A stretch of DNA of 64,000 bases, from the NCBI GenBank assembly GCA_934047225.1, contig OW203986.1:17301221-17365220 (forward strand). Direction: 5' to 3'. The number at the start of each line of letters is the position of its first letter. The stretch's first letter is position 1. Position numbers and translations under genes: made by a program. Source of the DNA: Ypsolopha sequella. Its lineage: Eukaryota; Arthropoda; Insecta; Lepidoptera; Ypsolophidae. A model generated the notes under the pieces. The model worked only from the letters and a program-made list of their open reading frames with translations. It was not told where the DNA came from and did not search any database. Of this stretch, positions 33,247 through 45,317 are shown piece after piece.

Positions 33247-34529
33247 ACGAAAGATATACAATTTCTATTCAACACTAATTTTGTAAGTGGTTTACACGCA
33301 AATATTTCTTGTAAATATCCCGTAGAATGTGTATAAAAAATGGATCATCGCGAAAATCCTCGCGTTTTTGCAAAGGTTTGCGTTTTTCAGAAATAGGATC
33401 TGGGAGATATAATCCATTTAAAGAGAAGCAAAAGTAAATACAAACCCGATCCTGGTAATCCTCACTAGATCCCGGGAGTTAAGGAGATGCAACTTGTAAA
33501 GCATTCGGCGGCCGACAAAGTTTGTATTAAGTTGAACTTCGATTGCAGCCTCAGACGCGGCAACCAACCAAGTTCTAGCGTAAATACCGGGGAGGAATTT
33601 CAGGAATTATGTTGAGTTAACTTCAAATTAACTTGGATTGCTCGGTTGTTCGTGTCTTTGATTGATTGTAAATATTTGAATAAACCAGGTTCGTTGAACC
33701 GACTTTTATGTTTTTTTGTACCGAATATTTGGCGGATAACTTCGAAAGCAATGCACAGATTCTAATGAAACTTTGCAAGCATAATTTTATTCAAGGGCAG
33801 AAGGTCAACCTTCTAGGCCCATACCCTAAAATAAATAAAAATAATAAAAAAAATATTTAAAAAATCCTAATGGATTAAATTGAGCTTCCTGAAAAACATT
33901 AACAAACAAATTACGACATGACCACCTATTACAGGTCTTTATTTTTAGGGATCTGTCAAAAAACAGAAACTTTGTTGTCCACTGCGTCTGAGCCTTGGTC
34001 CAATTAATTTGACATGTTGTAGTTGAAGAATAAATATTAAAAACATAAACTTGAAAAGTGTTTCGATTTTTTTTATGGGAAGAAGATACAAATCTTTAAA
34101 TGTAACAAATAAAAACACATTAAAATCGCGAGATTTCTTAACCGCCGGCTTCCACTGAAATGAAAAATGAGTAATATGAAAGCGTTGTAACAGTACCTAC
34201 CGATTTCTCGCCTTGGTGTTTTTCCGTAAAAATGTCGTATTATTTTGTGTTTTATTTATAAATAACAAAGTTTTTTTTGAAATATATTTCTTAATTATTT
34301 CATTTCATCTTGGAATTTTGACCATTCGATACACGATTACTTGCATTTTCCTGCATCCAATAACATTGTAAATATAAGCCTAAACTATGATATCAATATA
34401 ATTATTTCTTTAATATTAAGTTTTGGATAATAACACTTTTACCAAAATAAACGTCGTACAAAATATGATATAAAACGGCCTTCTTTTTAAATACTTATAA
34501 ATAAATATAAATATTTCATCCCGACATGA
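33247..34529. other. No gene recognised
   Basis: AT-rich, no supported features. Confidence 0.4.
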
Positions 34530-34660
34530 ATTCCCGAGGGGGTATTGGAGGTGTTCCGAATGTGAACTGCGAAATGTGAAATGCAAGTCACAGTCCACAC
34601 TCGGTACACCCGCTTTTCACCGACGATTATTACGTCCCGACGTGATGAACAAAGAGCTAC
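34530..34660 (-). repeat. tRNA-related SINE family F, inverted fragment
   Basis: On the minus strand it reads ACGTCGGGACGTAATAATCG, then GACTTGCATTTCACATTTCG and ACACCTCCAATACCCCCTCG, matching the other family members. Confidence 0.6.
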
Positions 34661-35099
34661 CAAGACGCTGAAAACCTAATTTACCAAATTACTTAAAAAG
34701 AAAATAAACTAGCATGTAGATAAATAAATATAGAATCTACAAACAAACATACGCGATCACACCCTCTCACTTTAACACAAACACGCACACACACCCTCTC
34801 TCTTACACCCCCTCACACATACTTCCGTAACACGGACGCATGCTGGATGTTATTTCTCTTTAATTTTTTGAAACTGTTTTCTAAAACCAAAGCTGCGGAC
34901 TGAAGGTGCAGAGTCTTGTGATACAGGTATTTTTACTTAAAAGAAGGCTCCAGCAGCAATTGTTATTATGAAAATATTTGGTTATCACAAAAAATATCTT
35001 TGTTTTTTTTTTGATTTGTTCTTTGGACAGGTAAAGAAAGTTTTCATTGCTGAAAACTTCATCTATGAATATTTTACATGATTGAAACCTACTTTGTCC
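34661..35099. other. No gene recognised
   Basis: A CA/CT-rich patch (ACACACACCCTCTCTC) lies at about 34780-34830. Otherwise AT-rich. Confidence 0.4.
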
Positions 35100-35310
35100 G
35101 CCTACAGGTTCGAATACTCGACTACCAATCCGGAGGTCACGGGTACAAATTCCGTAGGGGCATATTTGTGTTCGGGTCACCACCCATCACCCTGGATCGT
35201 AGTAATCGTCGCTGAAACGTGGGTTTACGGGTGTGGTCTGTGACTTGCATAGTCCGCACCCGAAAACACCTCTGACAGGCCCTCGGGGATTCATGTCGTG
35301 ACGATATATG
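35100..35310 (+). repeat. tRNA-derived SINE family F, most complete copy
   Basis: Begins with GGTTCGAATACTCGACTACC, then GGAGGTCACGGGTACAAATT with CCGTAGGGGC. That second part reads like a tRNA T-arm with B box (GGTCACGGGT-A-CAAATTCC). The body continues TATTTGTGTTCGGGTCACCA, CGTCGCTGAAACGTGGG, GCACCCGAAAACACCTCTGA, ending GTCGTGACGATATATG. The 100-codon minus-strand frame overlapping it is a shadow. Confidence 0.7.
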
Positions 35311-36524
35311 AAATCTATTTTTGTACTTAGCTATTAAAACAGGTTGAAGTCAATGATTTCAAAACCATAGAAGTATTTTATGTATTATTTGCTTGAAAAT
35401 GAGACTGGCCAACCAGTACGTGATCAATCCACTAAAAGTTTTCATTGTCTTTTGGTCTGCAACGAAAAGAACAAGACATTTTTGTTCTTATGTACTTTGT
35501 ATATAAAGTTCATAAATACTCAGCAACTTCGGTAAATGTTTCATCTAAATAATTCTCAACATTCATAGAGTTTGAAGCGTTTCAAACGAATCGCTCTCAA
35601 AATGTTTGCTAGATTTTCAAGGAGATAAAGTTCACGCTGTGCATTCAGTGATTGGATAAAATGGAGATAAAGCACGTTGGAAACTGAAATATTGGCGTCG
35701 AAAATGTTTACTGGCTCGGAAACTGAATTTAATTGTAATATTATTTGCGAATTAATCTTTACTTTCCTTCCGATATAATTTGTTATTGCAAAAATTACGA
35801 AGTAAGTTTTTTCAATGTTTTCGTTTATTATTTGGTAGTAAGTATTAAGTTTGTACACATATGATTACTGTTTTCTTTTATGTATTCCCTGATCTTTTTC
35901 GGTTTGCTGGAAGAAATCTCTCACAGAGATAAACTCACCGCCGTTCACTAATTTTAATGTTTACGTGTGTAATTAAATATTTTGTGTACAATAAATAATA
36001 AGAATAAGAATAAGAAAATAAAGTTTAAGGGGCTCCACAATGCTAAACATCAGTTTTGCATTGGGTTCAGTTCCGTCAATGTAGATGGTAAAAATAAAAA
36101 AAATATGGTGTGTTTTTCACTCAACACCATTAATGGTGTAATTATTAATAATTGCACTTTTATATAAACATACTTTCAATCTTCTTTTAATTATAATACT
36201 TTAAAAAGCATGAATTTCACGAAAAAAGCGATTCAGTTTTCATATTTCAAAACAAATTGAAACGAAACCAACACACACAGATACTTATTAGAAAAAAACA
36301 TCTTTATTACATAAAGAAATTATAGTTAATGTTCTAATGTAGCCGTGATTTCAAAATAACTGAAGTTTTGCGTGCGCGGCGTCTAATTAGAGCAAGATAG
36401 ACAATTAAAAAACAAAAGCGTTAGAGCAGGACTGAATTTTAGCATTGTGCAGGCCCTTAATTGAATTATAATGTGCCGAATATTCATTCAAATTAAGTCA
36501 TTAGTACAACAGTATTATATATTT
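35311..36524. other. No gene recognised
   Basis: A 100-codon minus-strand frame (35858-35556) has an ATG and a varied amino-acid composition, but no recognisable domain, splice context or homolog in the window. I do not call it a gene. Confidence 0.35.
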
Positions 36525-36955
36525 TTTCCTTCATGATCTCAATTTTCCTTGTCTTGTATTTTTTATCCCTTTTTTTAATAAAGAATAGGCTTACTTTTTA
36601 ACTTCGTACACATTTGTTGTAATAAACAATATTATTACGAAAAAAAAGACATGATCTTGCTAATTTTCTTGCTTCTTAGCAAGACTAATCGAAAAGGCGG
36701 AGTTAGGCATATATTTATTATATGTATTGTATATATTTATAATATTATTTATTCCTCATTCCTATATTATTTATTTTATTCAAGTGTATTTTATCAATTA
36801 AATTTAAAGACACCCATCTTCATATTTTTTTTTGTGTATTTCCACTTATTATTATTTATTACATAAATCTATAAGACATAGATTAATTTATTATGTTGCA
36901 TTAAAACCGACCTGTAATAAGTGAATCATAAATAAATATATTTCATTTCATTTCA
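36525..36955 (+). repeat. Dispersed repeat J, copy 2
   Basis: Matches 16268-16700 inverted. Ends TATATTTCATTTCATTTCAT, a short tandem tail suggesting a retroposed 3' end. The 71-codon frame at 36651-36866 is a shadow of the repeat. Confidence 0.7.
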
Positions 36956-37078
36956 TAATTAAGTATTATTTATTAAATAAAGTAGCAATTTAAATTATTG
37001 TCGACCAAAATTTTAATTGTAACGACGTAAAATGCTATTGATATTTTTTAGGATTAAATAGTAACAGATATTTATTCT

Positions 37079-37236
37079 ACGAAGTCTAAACACCTATGGT
37101 TGTAGTAGTGCATGCACATACGCACTTTCTCTGTCGTGTGTAACCTCGGGAGCGCTACAAAACGCGTAACACACACAAAGCACGCGTATCTGTACACGTC
37201 ACTACTACAACCATAGCCAAGTAAACTTCGTAGCAT
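37079..37236. mobile_element. Small TIR element, about 158 bp
   Basis: The left end TACGAAGT...CTATGGTTGTAGTAGTG is inverted at the right end (CACTACTACAACCATAG...ACTTCGTA). The centre is less AT-rich, with ACACACACAAAG. Non-coding; superfamily unknown. Confidence 0.7.
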
Positions 37237-40200
37237 ATAACATCTGTACACAGAGATATTAGCAGATAGTAAGTAGGTGTTCCCACAATAACTTACCGTA
37301 TGCAAGGTAAATCTTCCCAGACTGCTTTCGTTGCAGCGCTACGCTGCTACACTGCTAACATACGGCGCTTGAATGAAACCGAATGTGAGCGAGGAATGTA
37401 ATTCATGACGTCATTAGGCAAGTTAGCAATCAGCATCTTAGGAGGTGAAGGGGGTGAGACAGCGGTGCGGGGTGGGGAACGGTGCAGCTAGTAATTGAAA
37501 ATAAATCTCATCAGACGAGGTCGGAAGCGATGCAGCTTACTACGGAGCCAGCTTAATTAGACAACTGAGTTTATACAAAATCACTATTACCGTTTCAGAA
37601 TAAGAGTTTCACCAGTATAATCAAATTACTTGTATACTACTGAAGATTACAGACGATGGGACAGCGCTTCCTACTAAGATTTAGTTAAAGTTAAAGTAAG
37701 AAATACTTTTATCAGATGAAAAGATAATTTTACTTTGGAAATGCAGTTGAAGTAGTAAAAGTATTAAGACTGTGAGCTTAGAACATGAACAACGCTAGAA
37801 TTTCGAGGATTCATTTGAAGAAATTCGGACTCCCCTTGTATTGAAAAAATATATTTGATTTATTGATCTTTTATTCAGAGATTCTACTTATAAACAATGT
37901 ACTAAAATTTATACTTTTGTCAAAAACAAAATGTTTTACACCCTCTTTTTTTTTGTTTTCAAACGTTCGTTTCAAGAACATCGCATTCAAGAGATCAACT
38001 TGTTTTTTTTTTTCATAAAATAAGCAATAGGAATACGAAGGGATTCTACTTATATCCAATATATTTTCCCCTACAAAATATTTCAGTTTTAGCTAAAAAC
38101 ACACACCAATTTGTTGTTTTGCTGCGTGATCCTTAGTATTATGCGTCAGAAAAAAGAGGCCAATGAGGCAACATATAATCGCCTCTATCAAAAGCAAATA
38201 AGGTCATTGCCATTGGACTTAGTGTGCTGGACGGGTAATAAAAAAGTTGCTAGGGTAGGCCATCCTCTTAACCCTCAGACTCCTACGCCCGATCGTGACA
38301 TGCGACATCTGCATTGATATGACATAGTTTTTTGGTATTATAATTTTTATGTATAATTGTGTTAGAAAATAGTTAAAGTAGCAAGCTGTTTATTGATAAA
38401 GATTTCGTATAACGTGCAATTAGATAAAGGAATCTAAAATGGCGTTCAGACAGTATCTGTCTTCAATGGCACACTTGCGTACTGCATGTAAAAAGTAGTC
38501 TGGATTTTCCGCTCAAGCTTACTCAATAGAAAATAATACTAAAGAAACAAATTTTTATGCTGATTCTATCACCATTCAATGCAGACACAAGTACATGACG
38601 CTATTTTCAATTCCTTTCTTTAATTGCACGGGTTATATTATACTCTTGCTACGGCGTAGTAAGCAAATAATACTTTTCCGGCTTTGTACAGTGCGCGGCA
38701 ATCTTTTAGTCGCCTTTGAATGAGTTACGAGTGCAAGCTTGCGCAGGTACAGTCAAGGAAACAATAGTATCAACGGTTGATTATTAAATGTTTACTATAA
38801 GTGGGAAGGTGTACTTGTTGTACCTCCCTATTTAATTATTTATTTATTATTTTAGTGCAATCTTAACTATGTAAATAAAACGCATTAATGTGAACACCAT
38901 TTTCTGACATTGTTGCCTTAAAACGCTATAACGTCCGCGAGGCATAACAACAACAATAAACTTTAACAAACTAAATCAACAAAACAACAAATAAAGAAAA
39001 CAAAAATAATAAACTATAACAAACAGATTCAATGATAAACTTAACGAATCATAGAATTTTTTTCCTCGAAGGTACTTTTCATGCAACGCGCGTGTGTATA
39101 ATGTACGGACGTAGCACTAACACATGGTATAATAAAACAAGGTATGTTCCTTGGTGATGTGTGGAGGTTTTGTGTTCCAAAATGGGGGAACTTGAGTACG
39201 TCATCACGCTATCGACGGTTCTCAAACTTTAAAATTCGGGAATCGTGGAAATTTTCATGTCCTTAGAAATAAATTACTAGGAATGCATGTGGATTTTAAC
39301 TTTTCAGCTGCAGAGGGATGGTGTGGCGGCTAAAGTGGGAAGTATTCAATAAAATGTCACTTAATGGCTTTATGTAGTCAGAAGTCGCAAAATGAATTGA
39401 ACACACTCTCGCTGTGAAAGAAAATACTATTATATATCGCCATTCAAAGTAATAAATAAAGCGTATGGAAAACACCACACTAACTTCTGCACGTAACGAA
39501 ATTTAACGTGATCTTAGAGCTTCATATAAATATTACATAAAATTTGTCACTATAACTTACTTTTCTTAGAATAAATACCACACATAGACCAAAATAATTA
39601 CTACGAAAAAAAAGCAGCAAAAAAAATACATGAACGTGAGAGAGCACGGAATTGATAAATTCATGAGGAATTTTTTATTATTATTTTATATGGTCTTTTG
39701 CCTAGAAATCATCCCCAAAAAATTTTAATTATTCATGTAATTTTTTCGAAGGATATCCAGAAAGTGAAGTCGACCAAAAAGAAAAAAAAAATTTACATGT
39801 CAAAAAATAATGTTGGAAATAAACCATTATTTATTAATGCGTAAAAAAAATGTGATACCGTATGCCAATCTTACGTCTCGGTTAAAAAAAATAGTTGCAA
39901 CTCGAAAGGAGCGATTAAACGCATAATAAACAGAAACGCAGCCATGAAATATCATGAATAAGAAAAAAACACATTATATTTTTTTACATTCTTATCACCA
40001 TATCTGTTTTCCCTTCTTAGATTTTTTTGGTGTCGTGCTAAAAGTTGCTACTGCTGATCTATGGATTGGCATAGGTTTCATTCGGGGATAAAAGGTTTTC
40101 AAATTTTGGACCAAACGCCAAGGGAAGAGTTGCATCATCCTTTCAAACTTGTACAATTACAGCCAATTTGCTCGTGGAAACTCGCAAAATAGAACATTTT

Positions 40201-40354
40201 TTCACAAATATGAGATCTAGATACATAACAGATTGATTTTTCGCGCCCCGAAATACCTTCTATGTACTGTAAATATTGTAAAAATCCTTGTAAATAGGAA
40301 ACGATGTAAGTATATATACAATTATATTGGATAAATGGGGTAAGTAGGACTTAC
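37237..40354. other. Mostly unique sequence, no complete gene
   Basis: No long frame. GC-richer patch with GCTGAGA-like and GGGGTGGGG motifs at 37440-37490. On the minus strand, 40201-39995 reads (after one stop) as a basic, protein-like stretch containing FERMMQLFPW and TPKKSKKGK. It could be decayed downstream coding of the THAP exon at 40355-40493, but no splice acceptor was fixed. Confidence 0.35.
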
Positions 40355-40493
40355 AATTTCTGATGCTGGCTTTTGGGCCACAATAGCGAAGCCACTCTTG
40401 AGCCATCAATTCATTTTTGGGAAAAGTAAAAAGTCCAATTATTCCGCCTTTTTCAGAGCGATTTTTACAATTACGGATCGCACAACCGCCCAT
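40355..40493 (-). CDS. THAP-type zinc-finger exon (N-terminal, orphan)
   Basis: The minus-strand ATG at 40493 begins MGGCAIRNCKNR, continues with LFTFPKN, and reaches EWLRYCGPK before a GTAAGT donor (exon 138 nt plus one base). The pattern C-x4-C-x-N-R, a hydrophobic F-x-F-P-K, then a conserved W is the first half of a THAP (C2CH) DNA-binding domain. THAP domains bind DNA in transcription factors and in P-element-like transposases. The second half (C-x2-H and the AVPTIF-type box) should be in a next exon at lower coordinates and was not found intact. So this is either the 5' exon of a gene with a distant second exon or a THAP/P-element relic. The ATG is at the usual distance from the first cysteine. 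Confidence 0.6.
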
Positions 40494-43400
40494 TATTGCT
40501 TGATGAGATTATCAATTTATCATTTAATAATCAGCTCATCTGCAACTGGGAAACGCGCTTCAACCTTTGGGAATCTCTGTGTAGAGTGAAAACAAACTAT
40601 TAAATTCACTCTCGTGCAACAAGGATGACAACAAATGGAAAAAACGCCATTAGATATTGCCAGTATTATACGCTTATTTTTACCCAAACGTTTCTCACAA
40701 CTTCTGCAAATCTGATCATAAAGATAAGCAAAAAATCGAAATTAAATTTGTTTAAGTTTAATTTCAACAACAAAAATACTCATCAATGTTATGAATAGTA
40801 TAAACCTTTTTGTAAACAAAATAACTTAAAACTATTTTCCTTATCATGAAATAATGACATAAAATGGCAAGCACGTAAGATGACGTCACCAAGGGCTGGT
40901 GCGTTCCAAATATTTAAAAATATCAGTTTCGCCGTACGAGCTCTCGTGTCATTCATTCGCACTCATACAAAATTTTATATGCTATCCTGTTGTCAGGGTT
41001 CAAATTGAAGCAAGCTTATGTTTTGGAATGGAAACCAAAGGAACAGACCATGTTTTATTCGGCCATGCACTAACACTAACGCATAGTGTTGACACCTGCT
41101 AAATGGCAAGCGGGGGGTGTGGTGCGGCACGCAGGCGGGTGTGCTCCGCGCCCTCGCTCCTGTAACGAACGACCCCCTGACACCGTAAAACGGCTATTGC
41201 TTCGCATCTTGCGGCTATCTTCAGAGGCGACTAAAAGATTAGCGCGCACTGTAGTCGTAGTATGCACGCATATATGCTTCAAAAATAGTCCTGTAGCGTC
41301 GTCGTAGCCGCGTAGCATTGACCTCGTAGCACGCCAATCGTCAATTTTGTGCATTGACGAAATTATTTCATGGGAATTCGAGAGCGAAGCCCATTTGTAT
41401 TCATTAGTGGAATATGCTCAGACAAAATACGAATATGATATAATAATACCAAAGGAAAGAATGATTGTACTAGCATTCCTAAATAAATAGTTATGTTACA
41501 AGAGAGCAAAATTTGTTTTTCTTGCGTTTGCCGTTTGAATCCCGAGCAAGTGAAGGATTCTTTAGTTAGATTCTAATTTCTAAGTTAGAATCCTGAGCGT
41601 GGCAAAGGATTCAAAGGCACAAAAACCAAAATCACCACATATATAACATTTGACGTCACTAGCGAGAAAACGCAAGATATAAAGAAATTATGTTTTCAAA
41701 CGAACTTATAAGAATTCCATAGCTTTTTCTTAAAAATACTGCATATATAAAAATATTGTATCTCCTTACTTACAAATAATATGTAGCCGTAGATAGTATA
41801 TATCTATCATACTCACAAGACCATTAAAATAGGATTTATCATTGAACCATCTAATCAGGACGCTACCCTATCCAATTTATGAGAGAAAAATTTTAAAACA
41901 GCAGAGAAATTGGTACTCTATTCTCGGGTATTAAGGCTGAAAGTCCCACGGAAGGGTTTATGTTTGATCCTGGCAGTGCAGCACAGGGCTGTACTAATGA
42001 GTGTGCTGAGGTAAACAAAGTGGCTGCAGTGCTATTGTAGGCGCAGACGGCGCGCGGCGCGACTACCCTTTATGTTGCTAAGGAGTTGAACAACTTCTTG
42101 CAGTTTTTAGAGATCCGTAGGTAAACAAAATAAAAATGCTGTGCCTCTATACTGTAACGTAAGTTTTTGTCCGTCCATTTAAGCCTGGAAATTAAATTTT
42201 TAGAGTGTTTTGTTTCTTGCTTGGCTGTTTGCTGTTTGTTTGCTCAGATTTAAAAGTGGCTCAGCAGATTTTCCGTCGATAGTGCCATGTTCGTACGGGG
42301 TTTTGGACAGTTAGGTACAGTGTATCACTGCTTCGTCCTAACCTTGAGATTATTTCTAAGATCCTCAATGAGATTATCTCAAAATGCTGGTGTCTCGAAT
42401 TTTCTATTCTAAGGACATTCTTATTTAAACAAAGTTAAAAAGCATCAATATCAAACATCGAAAAGACAATTTATCCATAGGGTCTAAAAAAAAATACAAC
42501 TTTTAGGGGGAAAATAATTGCGGGATTTGCCCAATTTCTCCGTATTGGTAAAATTGGAAAAACACGTGAACATTTTCAAAATTGCGTTAAAAGATTTTAC
42601 TTGAAACAATATTTTATTTTCTACAAAAAAAGAAAATAAAGCTCATCCATCATCAGAAATGAAATTGCTTAATGGTTCAAAATATTTATCCACTCAATTG
42701 AATACATACATTCGAATATGCAAGCAAAATTCTCAACAATCTCATGTAGTGAAAAATGCTTTGAAAATTCTTCGTAAAACTCGTCCATTGCCCCAATTTC
42801 AGTGTAAACAAACCTGCCTTTCAGGCAAATGAAAAGCTGAATGCGCTTTCTATGTTCTACTATTGCAAGTTTCAAACAAATAGATACAAAAAATGCAAGT
42901 TGAAATCTTACTTCACTGATTCCGTATCTACTGAGCCACTCTTTTTTACCCTCACTGCAAAGTTTCAAGATTTTCTTTTCAGTAATTGTAGCGTTAGCTG
43001 TAAAGTATTCTTCCTGCCCAAGTATAGGTACCTTCGTTTACATGGGGCTAGATTATTTTATATGCGAGTAAGTATGTAAAGCAAAATATAGTAATCGACT
43101 TCATGTCAATTTGTAAGAATTTTTTATGTTAGATGGGTTAGAATAGCGTAGGCGTAGGCAAGAGGGGTGACCAATATGTTCTTAAACAGATGTAGTGTAT
43201 GTATTTGATTCTTTGTAACAACTACAAAAATGTTGTGCTTTTGTTAGAAGTAATCAATTATATAAAATAATCAGAGATATTTTTTCAATAAAATTAACTG
43301 TGTACTAACAATTTACCAGTGAAATAACGTAAGTCTATCACCGTAGTTTGAGCATCTACCTATAGTATATCATTTTACGGCAAATTTGTTTTACAAACAC

Positions 43401-44276
43401 AAACTTGATTCAAACAAACAAGAAATATTTTTTTCTCGTATTGCTACGGACTAACAAAACCTCGTTTTGTGCACCACAGCAGGTGAATATCAAACTGAAA
43501 GGATAAAGTTTACATTTTATTGAGGGCAGTGACAATTATATTTGCACGTTGCATTGTGCTCTTCAAACAAATGGAATGAACTGAAGCTAGGATGGAGCTG
43601 AAAGTCGACCTCGATGACAAACAAGCACTAATTGCTAAAGAGATTTGCAGCCTGCAAACATTTTCATAAAACAACATACCTACACATGAAATAATTATGT
43701 TGTTATTATAGTGAAGGTTGATATTGTCACAAGTGATTCTGAGCGAGACTGTTTATATTTACCTAATTAAAAACTTATGGATGGTTACAATTTTTAAATT
43801 TACATTACAGTGTGAATTTTACGCTCTAATACTGGATGTTAATTTGTTAACCTTTTTCATTAAAACAGGGTGTCCTACCCATGAAATCATGATCATGGTC
43901 CATTTTTACTATGGTGGAAACTGTTAAATCGGTAAAATAAAATCAGCCGTTCCATAGAAAAGTTAAATGCCTACTCGACCAAAATATATGAAAGAACTGT
44001 TTTTTTTGCAATTTCATGGTTGTGACTCTTTAGTAAAAGTTTGTTGATATTTATGGTTAGAACATGATAACCTTTTTCCTCAAAACGGGGAAAAGAAAAA
44101 AGTTAATATTCTGAATTAATATTCCTTAATTCTCATTATCCTTATACATAGAACATAGAACGTCTACGCCGTAGCTAAAAAGGGACGTGCATGTGCTACG
44201 GCGTAGCAAACGCTACGGAAAGGTATGTACTTTATATTCTCTGCCAGAACTATGCGCAGTTTGTATCTGTCGTTTT
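40494..44276. other. Mostly unique sequence, no gene supported
   Basis: Several frames of 60-99 codons (for example 42968-42669 minus and 41354-41076 minus) lack domains or splice context. GC-rich short patches occur at 41100-41180 and 42040-42070. At 44160-44225 CTACGCCGTAG and GCTACGGCGTAGC form small inverted motifs. Confidence 0.4.
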
Positions 44277-45206
44277 AACATATTGGTTTTACTTTTAAAT
44301 TGATACTCGTATAAAAAAAGTCGTGCAAAAAAGAATTTGGCGGCACACAAATTTTGTTCTTGAAAACGTTGTTGCAAATATATTTTCGTAAAAATTCTTT
44401 ATATTTTCGGGCATCAGTGATGAAACGGAGATTTTTAACTCGTGTGTAAGTAATCAATTACACCCTAGAAAACTAATAAGCACCCTCGCTTGCTTCGCTC
44501 GCACATGCGTCTAAATATCTTGTAATATCTAAATATCGTGTAATTGATCACTTACCTCCCTTGTATAATATACTCCTACGTTTATTGCCTTTGACGCTTT
44601 GACGTCCTTATGGATATGTCGTAACCATATCATAGAATTAAACATTTTATGATCTGGTTGGCCATATCTTAATTCTGTTAAAATTGGGACGGTCACCTCG
44701 CTCCGCTCCGCTTCGCTCGGCTCTTCAAATGTATTTACATGTAAACCTAACACGCTACTCCTCGCTTCGCTCGTCTTCGCACCTATTTTTTACTTTTGGT
44801 GAAAGATTTTTGATTTCATACTTTACGATCTGCCCACGATCTGACGATCTGACCAGATCATGAAATGACATATCCATATGAACGTCAAAGCGTCAAAGGC
44901 AATAAACTTAGGAGTATATTATACAAGGGATGTAAGTGATCATTTACACGATATTTAGATATTACAAGATATTTAGACGCACGGGCGAGCGAAGCGAGCG
45001 AGGGTGCTTATTAGTTTTTTAGGGTGTAATTGATTACTTACACCCGAGTTGAACAACCTCCGTTTTATCACTGATGCCAGAAAATATAAAGAATTTTTAC
45101 GAAAATATATTTGCAACAACGTTTTCAACAACAAAATTTGTGTGCCGCCAATTTCTTTTTTGCACGACTTTTTATATCAATTTAAAAGTAAAACCAATGT
45201 ATTATG
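44277..45206. mobile_element. Large foldback element, arms about 355 bp
   Basis: 44277-44632 and about 44850-45206 are reverse complements. Shared blocks include the GGCGGCACACAAATTTTGTT region, AAAATATATTTGCAACAACG, the ATCACTGATG region, GGGTGCTTATTAGTTT and TTGCCTTTGACGCTTTGACG. Both arms carry a GCGAGCGAAGCGAGC palindrome, imperfect in the left arm. The 215-bp centre has CTCCGCTTCGCTCGG and CTCGCTTCGCTCGTC motifs and TCTGACGATCTGACC. No open frame of note. The 46-bp satellite begins about 110 bp to the right. Confidence 0.9.
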
Positions 45207-45317
45207 TAACTTGTAAGCGTCTTTTTTGTTTATTTTAAGAACTTTATACTAAAAAAAATATTCTCCAATCTAGACAAATCTAGAAATATCTAGACCAATA
45301 TTATAAAGAGGAGGTTA

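Noticed and set aside
35556..35858. 100-codon minus-strand frame
   Set aside because: ATG present, but no domain, no splice context and no supporting neighbour. Chance frames of this length are expected in 64 kb.
41076..41354. 92-codon minus-strand frame in a GC-rich patch
   Set aside because: Open on both strands because of base composition; no domain.
42669..42968. 99-codon minus-strand frame
   Set aside because: No recognisable motif, and another frame overlaps on the opposite strand. Not supported.
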